Positions 15,715 through 23,943 of a stretch of DNA of 64,000 bases are shown one piece after another. Each line of letters opens with the position of its first letter. Position 1 is the first letter of the stretch. The notes under the pieces are model-generated. The model searched no databases. It was not told the origin of the DNA and saw only the letters and a list, made by a program, of their open reading frames with translations. Origin of the DNA: Bacteroidota bacterium (GTDB lineage Bacteria; Bacteroidota; Bacteroidia; Bacteroidales; JAAUTT01); NCBI GenBank assembly GCA_023429135.1, contig JAEYWD010000067.1:1-64000 (forward strand). Direction: 5' to 3'. The translations under genes and the position numbers were made by a program.

Positions 15715-15736
15715 ATAGGTCGCCGCTATGCGGCTG
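15715..15736. repeat. Short GC-rich repeat, copy 1
   Basis: ATAGGTCGCCGCTATGCGG, with the inner palindrome CCGCTATGCGG, occurs again at 15820-15838 in the same spacer. A related compact palindrome (CCGCTCCTTCGGAGC type) lies near 43202. Confidence 0.7.
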
Positions 15737-15819
15737 GAACACTCCCGTTATAAATGTATTTTCTTTTTGGTTCTCCTGTTTAATCTCTGTGGTGTGTGAA
15801 ATAAACCACGGAAAGACCA

Positions 15820-15841
15820 ATAGGTCGCCGCTATGCGGTTG
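15820..15841. repeat. Short GC-rich repeat, copy 2
   Basis: Second exact copy of ATAGGTCGCCGCTATGCGG, 105 bp after the first and in the same orientation. Confidence 0.7.
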
Positions 15842-15882
15842 AAAAAAAGAGGGTGCCTCACACGTTATGAAGCACCCTCTTT
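15842..15882 (-). terminator. Terminator of the minus-strand lipoprotein gene
   Basis: AAAGAGGGTGC / GCACCCTCTTT arms around a 15-nt loop, with a run of T on the minus strand. It starts about 30 bp after the stop codon at 15914. Confidence 0.88.
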
Positions 15883-15913
15883 ATCAAAAAACAGCTTACT
15901 AACTGCTTTATTC

Positions 15914-16771
15914 TTACTTATAATAGATCTTCATCACGTCGGTCGAGGATTCCATAGATCCCATTTTGGTACGCATTTTACTAAGCTTGCTTAATTGAGA
16001 ATGGATTAAACCCGATTTCTTGCTATCAGTATAGGTGTATGTAGTGGTAACTTTCGTAGGATATCCTTCGCTATTATATTCATACGCGTTGGTCTCAGTG
16101 CTGTAATCGTCTATTTCACTAGTGCAATTGTTTTCATTGTGAAATGAAAATTCACCCATATAAAAAGGGTTTCCTTTAAAGGGGTTCTTTTTACTGTCGT
16201 AAACAAAAGTATCTGTTCTTCTTAATATACCACCTTCATAGTCTTTTGTTTTGGATACATTATTGCCGATGTATTCTACTTCCAAATATTCAGTTGGTGT
16301 GTATGTATACCTGGATGGAAGATTATTAGCACCATAGCTTACGGTAGTAATATCATCTTCTTCTTTCACAAATTTTCCGTTAATCAGGTCAAATTCGAAG
16401 AATTTTTCGATCCTGTTTTTACTATACCCAATCGAATCTTTGTCATCGGCAATTTTGGTTGTTCCATTCCATTCATAAGAAATTACCGACACAACAGTAT
16501 CCTTTACATATTGAAATTCGTAAGAATATTCCAATGTTTTTAATGATCCCGTAACCTCATATTCTTCAACTTTAGTTAAAAACCCTTTGGAATCGTAAGT
16601 AAATACAGTTGAGTCGTCGCTTCCATTGCCTTCGTAGTTTTTGTAAACCAAGGCACTTACTTTTTTGTACGAAGGCCCAGACCCCTCGTCATCATCATCT
16701 TTGTTGCACGAAATTGTAAACAAAGCGCCCGTTAAAGCAAAGGCATAAAGGAAAAAACTGATCTTTTTCAT
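15914..16771 (-). CDS. Lipoprotein with YD-like beta repeats, function unknown
   Basis: 285 residues, lipobox F-T-I-S-C22 followed by N-K-D-D-D-D, a common Bacteroidetes lipoprotein retention/export pattern. The body carries repeated F-T-Y-D-S-K-G-F-L-T-K-V-type units (also F-V-Y-D-S-K-K-N and Y-E-Y-N-S-E-G-Y-P-T-K-V), similar to DUF4595/RHS-like YD repeats, with many Thr/Tyr strands. It is probably a surface or periplasmic beta-rich protein. The 206-bp leader contains three ACGTTT-W-T-AAT-like words (16798, 16821, 16895). I cannot assign a function. Confidence 0.75.
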   Translation of the reverse strand: MKKISFFLYAFALTGALFTISCNKDDDDEGSGPSYKKVSALVYKNYEGNGSDDSTVFTYDSKGFLTKVEEYEVTGSLKTLEYSYEFQYVKDTVVSVISYEWNGTTKIADDKDSIGYSKNRIEKFFEFDLINGKFVKEEDDITTVSYGANNLPSRYTYTPTEYLEVEYIGNNVSKTKDYEGGILRRTDTFVYDSKKNPFKGNPFYMGEFSFHNENNCTSEIDDYSTETNAYEYNSEGYPTKVTTTYTYTDSKKSGLIHSQLSKLSKMRTKMGSMESSTDVMKIYYK

Positions 16772-16977
16772 AATTTGATTTTAGATTAATTGTTGATAAC
16801 GTTTATTAATATGAATGACATACGTTTATAATGCAGGTTAAAGCTTGTGGTTAATTGTTTTCTGAGTAACTGAGTGCATAACGGTTATTATACATACGTT
16901 TTTAATAACGTGTTATACCTATACAGCCGGGTGAAGGTTTCAATATTTTCTGTTAGTTTTTCAAAAAAGTTTTTCAG

Positions 16978-19900
16978 TTACTGTTTCCTTATTAAAGGAT
17001 AGGGTATTATAATCTCGAAAGTGGATCCTATGCCGGGTTCTGACTTTACTTTTAATGTGTAATTCATATTTTCGGCAAGGTGTTTCGAAATAGCTAAACC
17101 AAGTCCGGCTCCACGGTATACACGTTTGCCGTTTTCTTCGAGTTTAACAAATGGCTTAAAAATGGTTTCAATTTTGTCGGCCGGAATGCCAGGACCACTG
17201 TCCTGTACATAAACAGTGAGGGACTTATCGGTATTTTCAACGCAGCCAATTACCACTTTTCCTTCATCAGTAAACTTAAGAGCATTGGTTATTAAGTTTG
17301 AAATAATTTGTTTTGTACGTATAGGATCAGCAAATACTATGTTGAAGCTGTTTTGATCGTACTCTGTTTCAACCGATACTTTGGGGTTATTATTTGCAAA
17401 TTGAAAGTTGATTGTTAGCTCATTCAACAGTTCTGTGAGGTTAAACTCTTTATGGTTAAAGGTGAGTATTCCTGCCTCAATTTTTGAAATGTCGATAATA
17501 TCGTCAATCAGCATCATAAGCGACTCTCCGCTGGATTGAATAATATCGGTGTATCTTTTCATCCGCTCGGGGTTACCTTTATGTTCGTTCAATAGTCCCG
17601 AAAACCCCAGGATAGCATTCATAGGTGTGCGGATTTCGTGCGACATGTTCGCCAGAAACGACGACTTTAACTTATCCGACTCAAGAGCTTTTTCAAGCGC
17701 TTGTTGCAGTTCAAGGGTACGTTGGTTGATGATTTCTTCCAAATGTTGACTGTATTTATCCAGTTCCTGGTTTTTAAGTTGAATTTCCTCTTTTTGCTCG
17801 GCCAACACAAAATTTAATGAGTATAGTTCTTCGTTTTGCTGAATCACTTCTTTTTGTTGCTCTTCAAGTCGGGTATTTGCCTCAGCCAATTCCTTTGTTC
17901 GTTCTTTTATCTGCAGTTCAAGTTCTTTTTCCTTAGCCCGTAAACGGTATGTACGGAAAAACATAAGCAGAGCGAAAAAGCTTAGGACTGAAATTCCTGC
18001 AACAACCTTAAACCACCAGGTTTGCCAAAATGCAGGTATTACATTAATGATGAGTTCTTTTTGTTCGCTCCAAACTCCGTCTCCGTTTTCGGCTTTTAAC
18101 AGAAAACGGTAAGTGTTTGCGGGAAGATAAGTATAAGTGATGTTTCGCGAATTCAGATCGGCCTCTCTCCATTCAGTATTAAACCCTTCGAGCTTATAAT
18201 ATACTTTTACTTTTCGTTGGTTTACAAACTGAAGAATGGAGAATTTAATCGAAAATTCTTTTTCGTTATTTGTTAATTCGATCTTATGGGTATTTAAAAA
18301 CGAATTTTCAAGAATAACCCGCCCATTGATTGTATCTCCCGGATTTACTAACTGGTCAACAATCGTTAAATCGGTGAGCAGAAGTAACGGAGGATAAGGG
18401 TAAGGTTTAATATCGGCCGGATTAAAGGTAATCAGTCCATCGTTGGTACCTACAGCCAGTTCTCCCGTTTTAAGAAGCGTTGAAGCCGTTTGCGTTAACA
18501 TTTTGGTTGGCAGTCCATCCTTTTCGTCGTAGAAATTTAACTTTCCCGACTCGGGGTTAAGTGCAGCCAGACCCATTAAACAGCTAACCCATATAGTACC
18601 GGCTCTGTCTTCGGTTATTCCTAATATTATATTGTTCAGTAAACCATTACTGAGATTGTAATACTTGCATTGGTACGAAGAAGGGTTTATCCTGAACAGT
18701 CCGCCCCATGAGGCCCCAGCCCAGATGTTTCCTGAATGGTCGGTAAAAACGCAATGGATATCGTTGTATACCAATTTTGAATTTTTATTATTAAGATGAA
18801 TTGTTTTAAAAACTTCGTTTTCGGGATTGAAAACTGAGAGACCTCTTTCGGTTGCCAACCATATTCGGCCATTATTATCAAGTGCCAGACTGTTAACAAT
18901 GTCGCTTGGCAAACTATTTGGGTTACCTTTTTTGTAAGTATAATGTTTAAATGTTTGGGTACCATAGTCGAATTTATTTAACCCGCCTCCAAGCGTAGCT
19001 ACCCATAAATTACCCTTCTTATCTTCCATGATGTCCCATATGTTTTCGTTGCTTAACGAAGTATCGTCGCCTTCTTTTGGGAGATAATGTTTAAAAGTTC
19101 CGGAGGTGCGGGAAAGGAGGTTTAAACCTCCGGCAAAGGTGCCAACCCATAAGTTGCCACGTGAGTCCTCAAACACGGTGCAAACAGCATTGCTGGAAAG
19201 AGAGGTGTTATCGAAAGGAACGTGCTGGTACGAAGTTAATTTTTGTTTCTTCCGGTCGAATGAATATAAACCTTCGCCATCGGTTCCTAACCACAAAACT
19301 CCATTCCGGTCCTCAAAGGTAGCCAGTATCGAACTTGCCGAAAAGTCTACCGGTAAATTGGATAGAGACCTGTATTGCTCAAAAATATTCAGGTACGGAC
19401 TGTAAATAAATACCCCTGAAGTTACTGTGCCAATCCAGATATTGTCCTGTTTATCTTTCAGGAAATTCTGAGTAACGTTACTTTTCAGGCCGTTACTCAC
19501 AAGCGAATTCGACATGATATAACGGAACTTACCTGTACGCTTATTTAAAATGTTGATTCCTCCGCCGTCAGTACCTACCCAGAGTTCACCGGGGCTCAGA
19601 TCGGCCATTTCGAATATAATGTTATTATTCAGGTTTCCGGTACCTGGTTTTTTGTGAAACCATTCCGAATTATTTGTTTCGGGATTGTATCTGAAAAGAC
19701 CGTTTCCCCGGGTTCCGATCCAGAAAACGTTTTCGTTGTCTATGTAAATGGTTTTGCTGTTCGGATTTATATTCCTTTTGAAATTTTTTCCTTCGATAAT
19801 TTTATGGGTAAATAAACCCGATTGAGGATTGAACTGATATATACCCTCGCTTTGAGGAGCAAGCCAGAGATTACCATGTCTGTCTTCGGCAATACTGCTT

Positions 19901-20430
19901 ATGCGGTTACGCATTTCGGGATTGAATAAAGTATCGTTTACCGGGTACCGGGTGAAATTATTTGTTGAAGGATTGTACTTGCAAAATGCTTCATTGGTGC
20001 CAAGCCATATCCGGGCCTTCGAATCCTGAAAAATGTCGTATACCTCTTCTCCGGGTAAAGAACCAGTGTTGCTGTTAGGTGGAACAAACCGGATGAACTG
20101 GTCTTTTTCGGGATAATAAACACTCACTCCATGGTTGGTAGCTATCCAGATTCTTTTTGCTGTATCTTCAATAATTTTATAGATATGATTCCCCGATAAA
20201 GAGTTGGCGTTGTTTGGATCGAAAAAGAAATTGCGAAATTCGTAACCGTCGAATCTGCTAAGTCCGTTATTGGTGCCTATCCATATAAGTCCTGTATGGT
20301 CCTGAAACAGCTCGGTGACAAACGAAGCTGCCATTCCATGCTTTATGTTGTAATTTGTAAAATGGAGGGTTTTGTCCTGTGCCTGAAGCAAGGTTGAAAG
20401 AAATATTGCACATAAACCAAAAATTCGCAT
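16978..20430 (-). CDS. Propeller-type sensor histidine kinase without receiver/AraC output
   Basis: About 1150 residues from the ATG at 20430 (a TTG at 20442 is in frame but gives no better start). Signal peptide, then about 14 periplasmic two-component-regulator propeller repeats (I-W-I-G-T-N-N-G-L-S-R-F-type, residues about 25-715), a Y_Y_Y domain about 720-800 and a membrane segment about 810-830. A coiled coil follows (about 835-920), then HisKA with M-S-H-E-I-R-T-P (phospho-acceptor H about 931) and HATPase (D-P-I-R-T-K-Q-I-I-S-N-L-I-T-N-A-L-K-F, G-x-G-L-G-L-A-I-S). Hybrid two-component systems of this type usually continue into a receiver and AraC domain; this one stops after the ATPase. 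Any response regulator must be elsewhere. Confidence 0.92.
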   Translation of the reverse strand: MRIFGLCAIFLSTLLQAQDKTLHFTNYNIKHGMAASFVTELFQDHTGLIWIGTNNGLSRFDGYEFRNFFFDPNNANSLSGNHIYKIIEDTAKRIWIATNHGVSVYYPEKDQFIRFVPPNSNTGSLPGEEVYDIFQDSKARIWLGTNEAFCKYNPSTNNFTRYPVNDTLFNPEMRNRISSIAEDRHGNLWLAPQSEGIYQFNPQSGLFTHKIIEGKNFKRNINPNSKTIYIDNENVFWIGTRGNGLFRYNPETNNSEWFHKKPGTGNLNNNIIFEMADLSPGELWVGTDGGGINILNKRTGKFRYIMSNSLVSNGLKSNVTQNFLKDKQDNIWIGTVTSGVFIYSPYLNIFEQYRSLSNLPVDFSASSILATFEDRNGVLWLGTDGEGLYSFDRKKQKLTSYQHVPFDNTSLSSNAVCTVFEDSRGNLWVGTFAGGLNLLSRTSGTFKHYLPKEGDDTSLSNENIWDIMEDKKGNLWVATLGGGLNKFDYGTQTFKHYTYKKGNPNSLPSDIVNSLALDNNGRIWLATERGLSVFNPENEVFKTIHLNNKNSKLVYNDIHCVFTDHSGNIWAGASWGGLFRINPSSYQCKYYNLSNGLLNNIILGITEDRAGTIWVSCLMGLAALNPESGKLNFYDEKDGLPTKMLTQTASTLLKTGELAVGTNDGLITFNPADIKPYPYPPLLLLTDLTIVDQLVNPGDTINGRVILENSFLNTHKIELTNNEKEFSIKFSILQFVNQRKVKVYYKLEGFNTEWREADLNSRNITYTYLPANTYRFLLKAENGDGVWSEQKELIINVIPAFWQTWWFKVVAGISVLSFFALLMFFRTYRLRAKEKELELQIKERTKELAEANTRLEEQQKEVIQQNEELYSLNFVLAEQKEEIQLKNQELDKYSQHLEEIINQRTLELQQALEKALESDKLKSSFLANMSHEIRTPMNAILGFSGLLNEHKGNPERMKRYTDIIQSSGESLMMLIDDIIDISKIEAGILTFNHKEFNLTELLNELTINFQFANNNPKVSVETEYDQNSFNIVFADPIRTKQIISNLITNALKFTDEGKVVIGCVENTDKSLTVYVQDSGPGIPADKIETIFKPFVKLEENGKRVYRGAGLGLAISKHLAENMNYTLKVKSEPGIGSTFEIIIPYPLIRKQ

Positions 20431-20590
20431 AAGCGATTCCAATTTGTGTATTAAGGTAGTAAATTTTTGTAATCCAACAGAGGTGACAGCATATATTCTT
20501 GGTCACACATGCAGGTTCCTGTTTAAAATGTGAATTGTTGTATAATATTTGAAAACGCTGTAATATTTCTCCTTCCCCTTCGTCTTCCTT

Positions 20591-20606
20591 TCAAAAGCGC
20601 TTTTGA
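20591..20606. promoter_or_regulatory. Perfect 16-bp palindrome in divergent promoter region
   Basis: TCAAAAGCGCTTTTGA lies between the divergently transcribed sensor kinase and DUF4252 gene, 34 bp before the latter's ATG. It could be an operator or a small hairpin. No regulator is adjacent. Confidence 0.4.
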
Positions 20607-20639
20607 TTTCTTTATTCTTAAACCTTAAAAAAATATAAT

Positions 20640-21143
20640 ATGAAATCAGGTATTATTTCAATAGCAATGCTTTTTGCTTCTTTTGGTGTATTTGCCCAGA
20701 ATGGCAAACTCGACGAAATTTTTAATAAATTTCAGGGAAAAGACGGTGTGACTTCGGTGGTTATCACTTCCGATCTTATTAAATTTGCAAGTGAAATGGA
20801 TTCGAAAGATTCTGGTATGACGGCATTAAAGAATATTAATCAGGTACGGATTTTGTCGCTCGAGAAAGCCACGGCCCAGGATATTGTTGCTTTCGAAAAT
20901 ATGTTGAAAGATGTACCTTTAAGCAACTTTAAAGAGTTAATGGTGGTAAAGGAAAACAATAGCAATGTGCGAATGCTGGCACAGAATAATCAGGGCAGTT
21001 GGAGCAATTTTATACTGATGGTTACCGGAAGTAAAGATCATGCTTTAATTCATATCCAGGGAACTATCGCCCCAAAGGATTTGCATGCACTCTCCAAATC
21101 GATGCACGTTAACGGGCTGGCGAGTGTTAATAAGTTGAATTAG
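20640..21143 (+). CDS. DUF4252-family secreted protein (paralogue 1)
   Basis: 167 residues: signal peptide M-K-S-G-I-I-S-I ... V-F-A-Q (about 20 residues), then a DUF4252 domain with K-L-D-E-I-F-N-K-F-Q-G-K-D-G-V-T-S-V, the central L-V-V-K/E block (F-K-E-L-M-V-V-K-E) and the end motif H-A-L-I-H-I-Q-G. The family is of unknown function, confined largely to Bacteroidetes, exported or lipoprotein. A second copy lies at 22445-22990, after the ECF sigma and putative anti-sigma genes. The pair and the repeated motif order suggest a duplicated cell-envelope stress or signalling component. That is inference. Confidence 0.85.
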   Translation: MKSGIISIAMLFASFGVFAQNGKLDEIFNKFQGKDGVTSVVITSDLIKFASEMDSKDSGMTALKNINQVRILSLEKATAQDIVAFENMLKDVPLSNFKELMVVKENNSNVRMLAQNNQGSWSNFILMVTGSKDHALIHIQGTIAPKDLHALSKSMHVNGLASVNKLN

Positions 21144-21182
21144 GTTTTCTGCCTAAAGCCTAAAAGCTAAATGCCTTTAAAC

Positions 21183-21190
21183 TATTTTTG
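21183..21190 (+). promoter_or_regulatory. Putative -7 element of ECF sigma gene
   Basis: TATTTTTG matches TAnnTTTG, with a predicted leader of about 31 nt to the ATG at 21225. Confidence 0.5.
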
Positions 21191-21224
21191 TAACTTTCGC
21201 TCATGTTAATGCGTCACAGGCAAT

Positions 21225-21761
21225 ATGAAAGCCGAAGATTTTAAGACTATCATTATACCTCTTACCGGAAAACTCTACCGGATAGCATTACGACTCCTGG
21301 GCGACAGTAGCGATGCCAAAGATGCTGTTCAGGATGTGTTTGCAAAAGCCTGGAACATGCGTGAGCGTCTTGCCGAAGTCAATAATGTAGACGCCTTTGT
21401 TACAACCATGATGAAAAATTACTGCCTGGATAAATTAAGGACAAACCATTCTTCCACCTGGGGCGATTTAAGCGAACGTCAGAACGGTGGTCCGGTCGAC
21501 TCGATGGAAGAACGGTTTATCCACGAAGATACTGGCCGGATGATAAAAAGGATAATCCACAAACTGCCGGAGCAGCAACGCGAAATTATTGTAATGCGCG
21601 ATATTGAAGGGCTGGAGTTTGAGGAGATACAGAAAGTCACACGAACGAACCTGAATCACATCAGGGTAAATCTTTCGCGTGCACGCAGTGCTGTTCGTTC
21701 CGAGATGCTCAAGCTTTTCAACTACGAACGGTATGTAATGGAAACAATAAAAGCAAAGTGA
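21225..21761 (+). CDS. ECF-type RNA polymerase sigma factor
   Basis: 178 residues, usual ECF length. Region 2 is recognisable (L-Y-R-I-A-L-R-L-L-G-D-S-S-D-A-K-D-A, Q-D-V-F-A-K-A-W about residues 16-45). Region 4 has L-P-E-Q-Q-R-E-I-I-V-M-R-D and the HTH L-E-F-E-E-I-Q-K-V-T-R-T-N-L-N-H-I-R-V-N-L-S-R-A-R about 110-150. The intervening segment is short, as expected for ECF. Next is a 183-residue single-pass protein that looks like its anti-sigma, then a DUF4252 gene. Likely the cytosolic switch of an envelope-responsive regulon that includes the DUF4252 genes (inference). Confidence 0.92.
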   Translation: MKAEDFKTIIIPLTGKLYRIALRLLGDSSDAKDAVQDVFAKAWNMRERLAEVNNVDAFVTTMMKNYCLDKLRTNHSSTWGDLSERQNGGPVDSMEERFIHEDTGRMIKRIIHKLPEQQREIIVMRDIEGLEFEEIQKVTRTNLNHIRVNLSRARSAVRSEMLKLFNYERYVMETIKAK

Positions 21762-21785
21762 TGCAAAAGCAAGGATTCTTTGCAA

Positions 21786-21809
21786 TACTTTCTTTTCCCA
21801 AAGAAAGTA
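21786..21809. other. Perfect hairpin between sigma and putative anti-sigma genes
   Basis: TACTTTCTTT and AAAGAAAGTA arms around the tetraloop TCCC. No T-run follows, so it may modulate expression or mRNA decay rather than terminate. Confidence 0.45.
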
Positions 21810-21828
21810 CAAGAAAGGCTGTTCAAGT

Positions 21829-21836
21829 TATATTTG
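21829..21836 (+). promoter_or_regulatory. Putative -7 element upstream of putative anti-sigma gene
   Basis: TATATTTG matches TAnnTTTG, with a predicted leader of about 43 nt to the ATG at 21883. Confidence 0.45.
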
Positions 21837-21882
21837 CTATCTCGGTTTTTGACTCCAGAATTCAATTACATATTTAATAACA

Positions 21883-22434
21883 ATGGAAAACAGAGAATAC
21901 ATAAGAGAATTACTCGATAAATACCTGGAAGGACTCACCTCGCTCGAAGAGGAGAAGTTCCTGAGAGAGTATTTTAACCGGGGAAATGTTCCGAAGGAAT
22001 TCTCGTCGGAAGCCCGATGGTTTTTGAATGTGTCGGCCCAGCAGATTAAAGAAGAAGATATTTATGCATTGGAGAATGACTTGTCGAAATGGGTTGATCG
22101 GCAGGAGCAAAAGGACAAGTCGGTTCGTTTGAGATCGTGGACTATTGGCATTGCTGCCGGATTGATGGTATTAGCTGCTTCTGTTTTCTTTTTCCAGCAC
22201 TATCGCTCGGGGAAAATGGCCGATACTTACGAAGATCCGCAGATAGCATATCTCGAAGCAAAAAAAGTGTTGATGTATGTCTCTCAAACCCTCAATAAAG
22301 GAACTGATAAACTTCAGACGGTTTCCCGTATCCAGGAGGGAACAGAGGAAATGTCGATTTTCTCCTCCTTTGGATCAGGACTCAAGAATCTGGAATTAGT
22401 GTCGAAATACGATGAATCTATTGAAACTCAATAA
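21883..22434 (+). CDS. Putative single-pass anti-sigma factor
   Basis: 183 residues. The N-terminal helical region (about 1-75) starts M-E-N-R-E-Y-I-R-E-L-L-D-K-Y-L-E-G-x-T-S-x-E-E-E, the arrangement typical of anti-sigma N-termini and of Bacteroidetes zinc-free anti-sigma proteins. One transmembrane helix at about 88-105 (W-T-I-G-I-A-A-G-L-M-V-L-A-A-S-V-F-F) is followed by a periplasmic tail of about 75 residues. No named domain is recognised with certainty. The position directly after an ECF sigma gene and the single membrane span make an anti-sigma role the best guess. Confidence 0.7.
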   Translation: MENREYIRELLDKYLEGLTSLEEEKFLREYFNRGNVPKEFSSEARWFLNVSAQQIKEEDIYALENDLSKWVDRQEQKDKSVRLRSWTIGIAAGLMVLAASVFFFQHYRSGKMADTYEDPQIAYLEAKKVLMYVSQTLNKGTDKLQTVSRIQEGTEEMSIFSSFGSGLKNLELVSKYDESIETQ

Positions 22435-22444
22435 ACCAAAAACT

Positions 22445-22990
22445 ATGAAACTCTTTTCAATTATAATAATTACAATATTCAGCATACAGCTATCCTGGGG
22501 ACAAACATCGCCTGTTGATAAACTCTTTGATCAGTATGCGGAAAAAGATGGATTTACAACGGTTTACATCACTCAATACATGTTCAGCATGTTTAAAGAT
22601 GTTAAAACCGACGATAAGGAATTCGACAACCTGGTGAAGAACCTGAAAAGCATACGAATTTTGGCTGTGGATCATGAAAATCCGCCCAAAGGAATTAACT
22701 TTTATACAGCGGTAATGAAAGATCTTCCTGTAAAGGATTATAAAGAGCTGATGGTAATCAAGGAAAAAGGCCAGGATGTGAAATTTCTGGTGAAGGACAA
22801 CAATGGCAAAATAAGTGAGTTGCTATTGATAGCCGGAGGAAAGGATAATGCTCTCATCAGTATCCAGGGCAACATCGACCTGAAAAGTCTTGCACATCTC
22901 TCCAAAGCTATGAAAATTGAAGGTTTGGAGCAGCTTGGCAAAGTTCAGCAGAAACCGGCTGTTCCGGCAACACCAGCTCCGAAGAAATAA
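22445..22990 (+). CDS. DUF4252-family secreted protein (paralogue 2)
   Basis: About 181 residues from the ATG at 22445. An upstream in-frame ATG at 22412 lies inside the previous gene and would spoil the signal sequence. Signal peptide M-K-L-F-S-I-I-I-I ... S-W-G-Q, then DUF4252: V-D-K-L-F-D-Q-Y-A-E-K-D-G-F-T-T-V, K-E-L-M-V-I-K-E-K-G and N-A-L-I-S-I-Q-G-N-I. It closely parallels the first copy in motif order and spacing and ends in a Pro/Ala/Lys-rich tail. It starts 10 bp after the putative anti-sigma stop, so it is almost certainly in that operon. Confidence 0.85.
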   Translation: MKLFSIIIITIFSIQLSWGQTSPVDKLFDQYAEKDGFTTVYITQYMFSMFKDVKTDDKEFDNLVKNLKSIRILAVDHENPPKGINFYTAVMKDLPVKDYKELMVIKEKGQDVKFLVKDNNGKISELLLIAGGKDNALISIQGNIDLKSLAHLSKAMKIEGLEQLGKVQQKPAVPATPAPKK

Positions 22991-23235
22991 TTAACAGATA
23001 AGTTGTGATTTCAAGTAAGTTAAGAGCAAGTAAAAAAGAAAGACAAATATAAGGTTTAAACCATCCGTGTCCGGGAAAAAACATGTGATTTACCTTTGGT
23101 GAGATCGCTATCGCTTAGTTCTCCCTTTGGTCGAAATGATTGAATTCCTATGGGTTTTAAAGGGGAAGTGGGTTAGTGGTAATGAGTAATCTCCTCATCT
23201 ATTCTTATAAATATTTTAATCTGACTTTAGTGGAT

Positions 23236-23619
23236 TTAAATTTTAAAAGGATTCAAAATTTTCAAGCCTTCTATATTTTTAAAGTCCTTTTCATTGTTTG
23301 TAATTAGTGTCATTTCATGAGTAAGGGCTGTAGCTGCAATAACAGCATCAGGAGTTTTTATTTTTCTATGGCGTCTTATATTTACACAGTTTGAAATAAC
23401 CTCGGAGTTGATATTGAAAATGGAGCTATCAGCAATAAACTCTTTTACGAGTTGTTCTTTTCCAGCATCTGTTTTCCAGCATAGCAGCTCAATTTGAGAA
23501 ATTATTGAAAGTTTGGGTATAGCATCTATTACCGAATCCATAAATTTCAATCCAGCTTCGGGAAGTGAGGCTGAAAAATAGTCTGATATTACATTGGTGT
23601 CAATTAAATATTGTTCCAT
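23236..23619 (-). CDS. VapC-type PIN-domain toxin
   Basis: 127 residues, the normal VapC length. Acidic PIN residues are in place: D7 (L-I-D-T-N-V-I-S-D), E44 (S-Q-I-E-L-L), D91 (K-T-P-D-A-V-I-A-A-T-A) and D112 (N-N-E-K-D-F). VapC toxins are Mg-dependent RNases cutting tRNA or rRNA. The start overlaps the end of the upstream antitoxin gene by 16 nt. The four-acid active site looks intact, so the toxin may be functional. Confidence 0.92.
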   Translation of the reverse strand: MEQYLIDTNVISDYFSASLPEAGLKFMDSVIDAIPKLSIISQIELLCWKTDAGKEQLVKEFIADSSIFNINSEVISNCVNIRRHRKIKTPDAVIAATALTHEMTLITNNEKDFKNIEGLKILNPFKI

Positions 23620-23819
23620 TCGCTGCGCATTTGGTCTATATGGCTCTTTAATTGCTTGCCTTCTTCTTTTGTAATAAAACCTTTGTATTTATCAGACAAT
23701 TTAATTTGAACCGGCTCTACGTTTTTTTCTAAGACCTTGATCAATTGCAGCTCTTCCATTTCGAGGAGAAGTCCAATGGCCTTCTGGTTGGTCAATTGTA
23801 TAAGCATCGTGTTATTCAT
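23604..23819 (-). CDS. Putative antitoxin partner of VapC
   Basis: 71 residues with an antitoxin position and size. It starts M-N-N-T-M-L-I-Q-L-T-N-Q-K-A-I-G-L-L-L-E-M-E-E-L and ends in a Lys/Glu-rich C-terminal region that probably wraps the toxin. It lacks a clear AbrB or RHH signature that I can recognise, although the N-terminus could be a short DNA-binding strand. It overlaps the toxin by 16 nt. Confidence 0.72.
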   Translation of the reverse strand: MNNTMLIQLTNQKAIGLLLEMEELQLIKVLEKNVEPVQIKLSDKYKGFITKEEGKQLKSHIDQMRSEWNNI

Positions 23820-23943
23820 TTTTTTAAAAGATAAAGAGTTGTTACATTATTAGACTTAACAGAAATTATTACAAAAGTAACATAAAAATGAGTAAAAGCA
23901 ACTGGATATTAGACAATAAGATAGCGTCAGATAACAAAACCAA

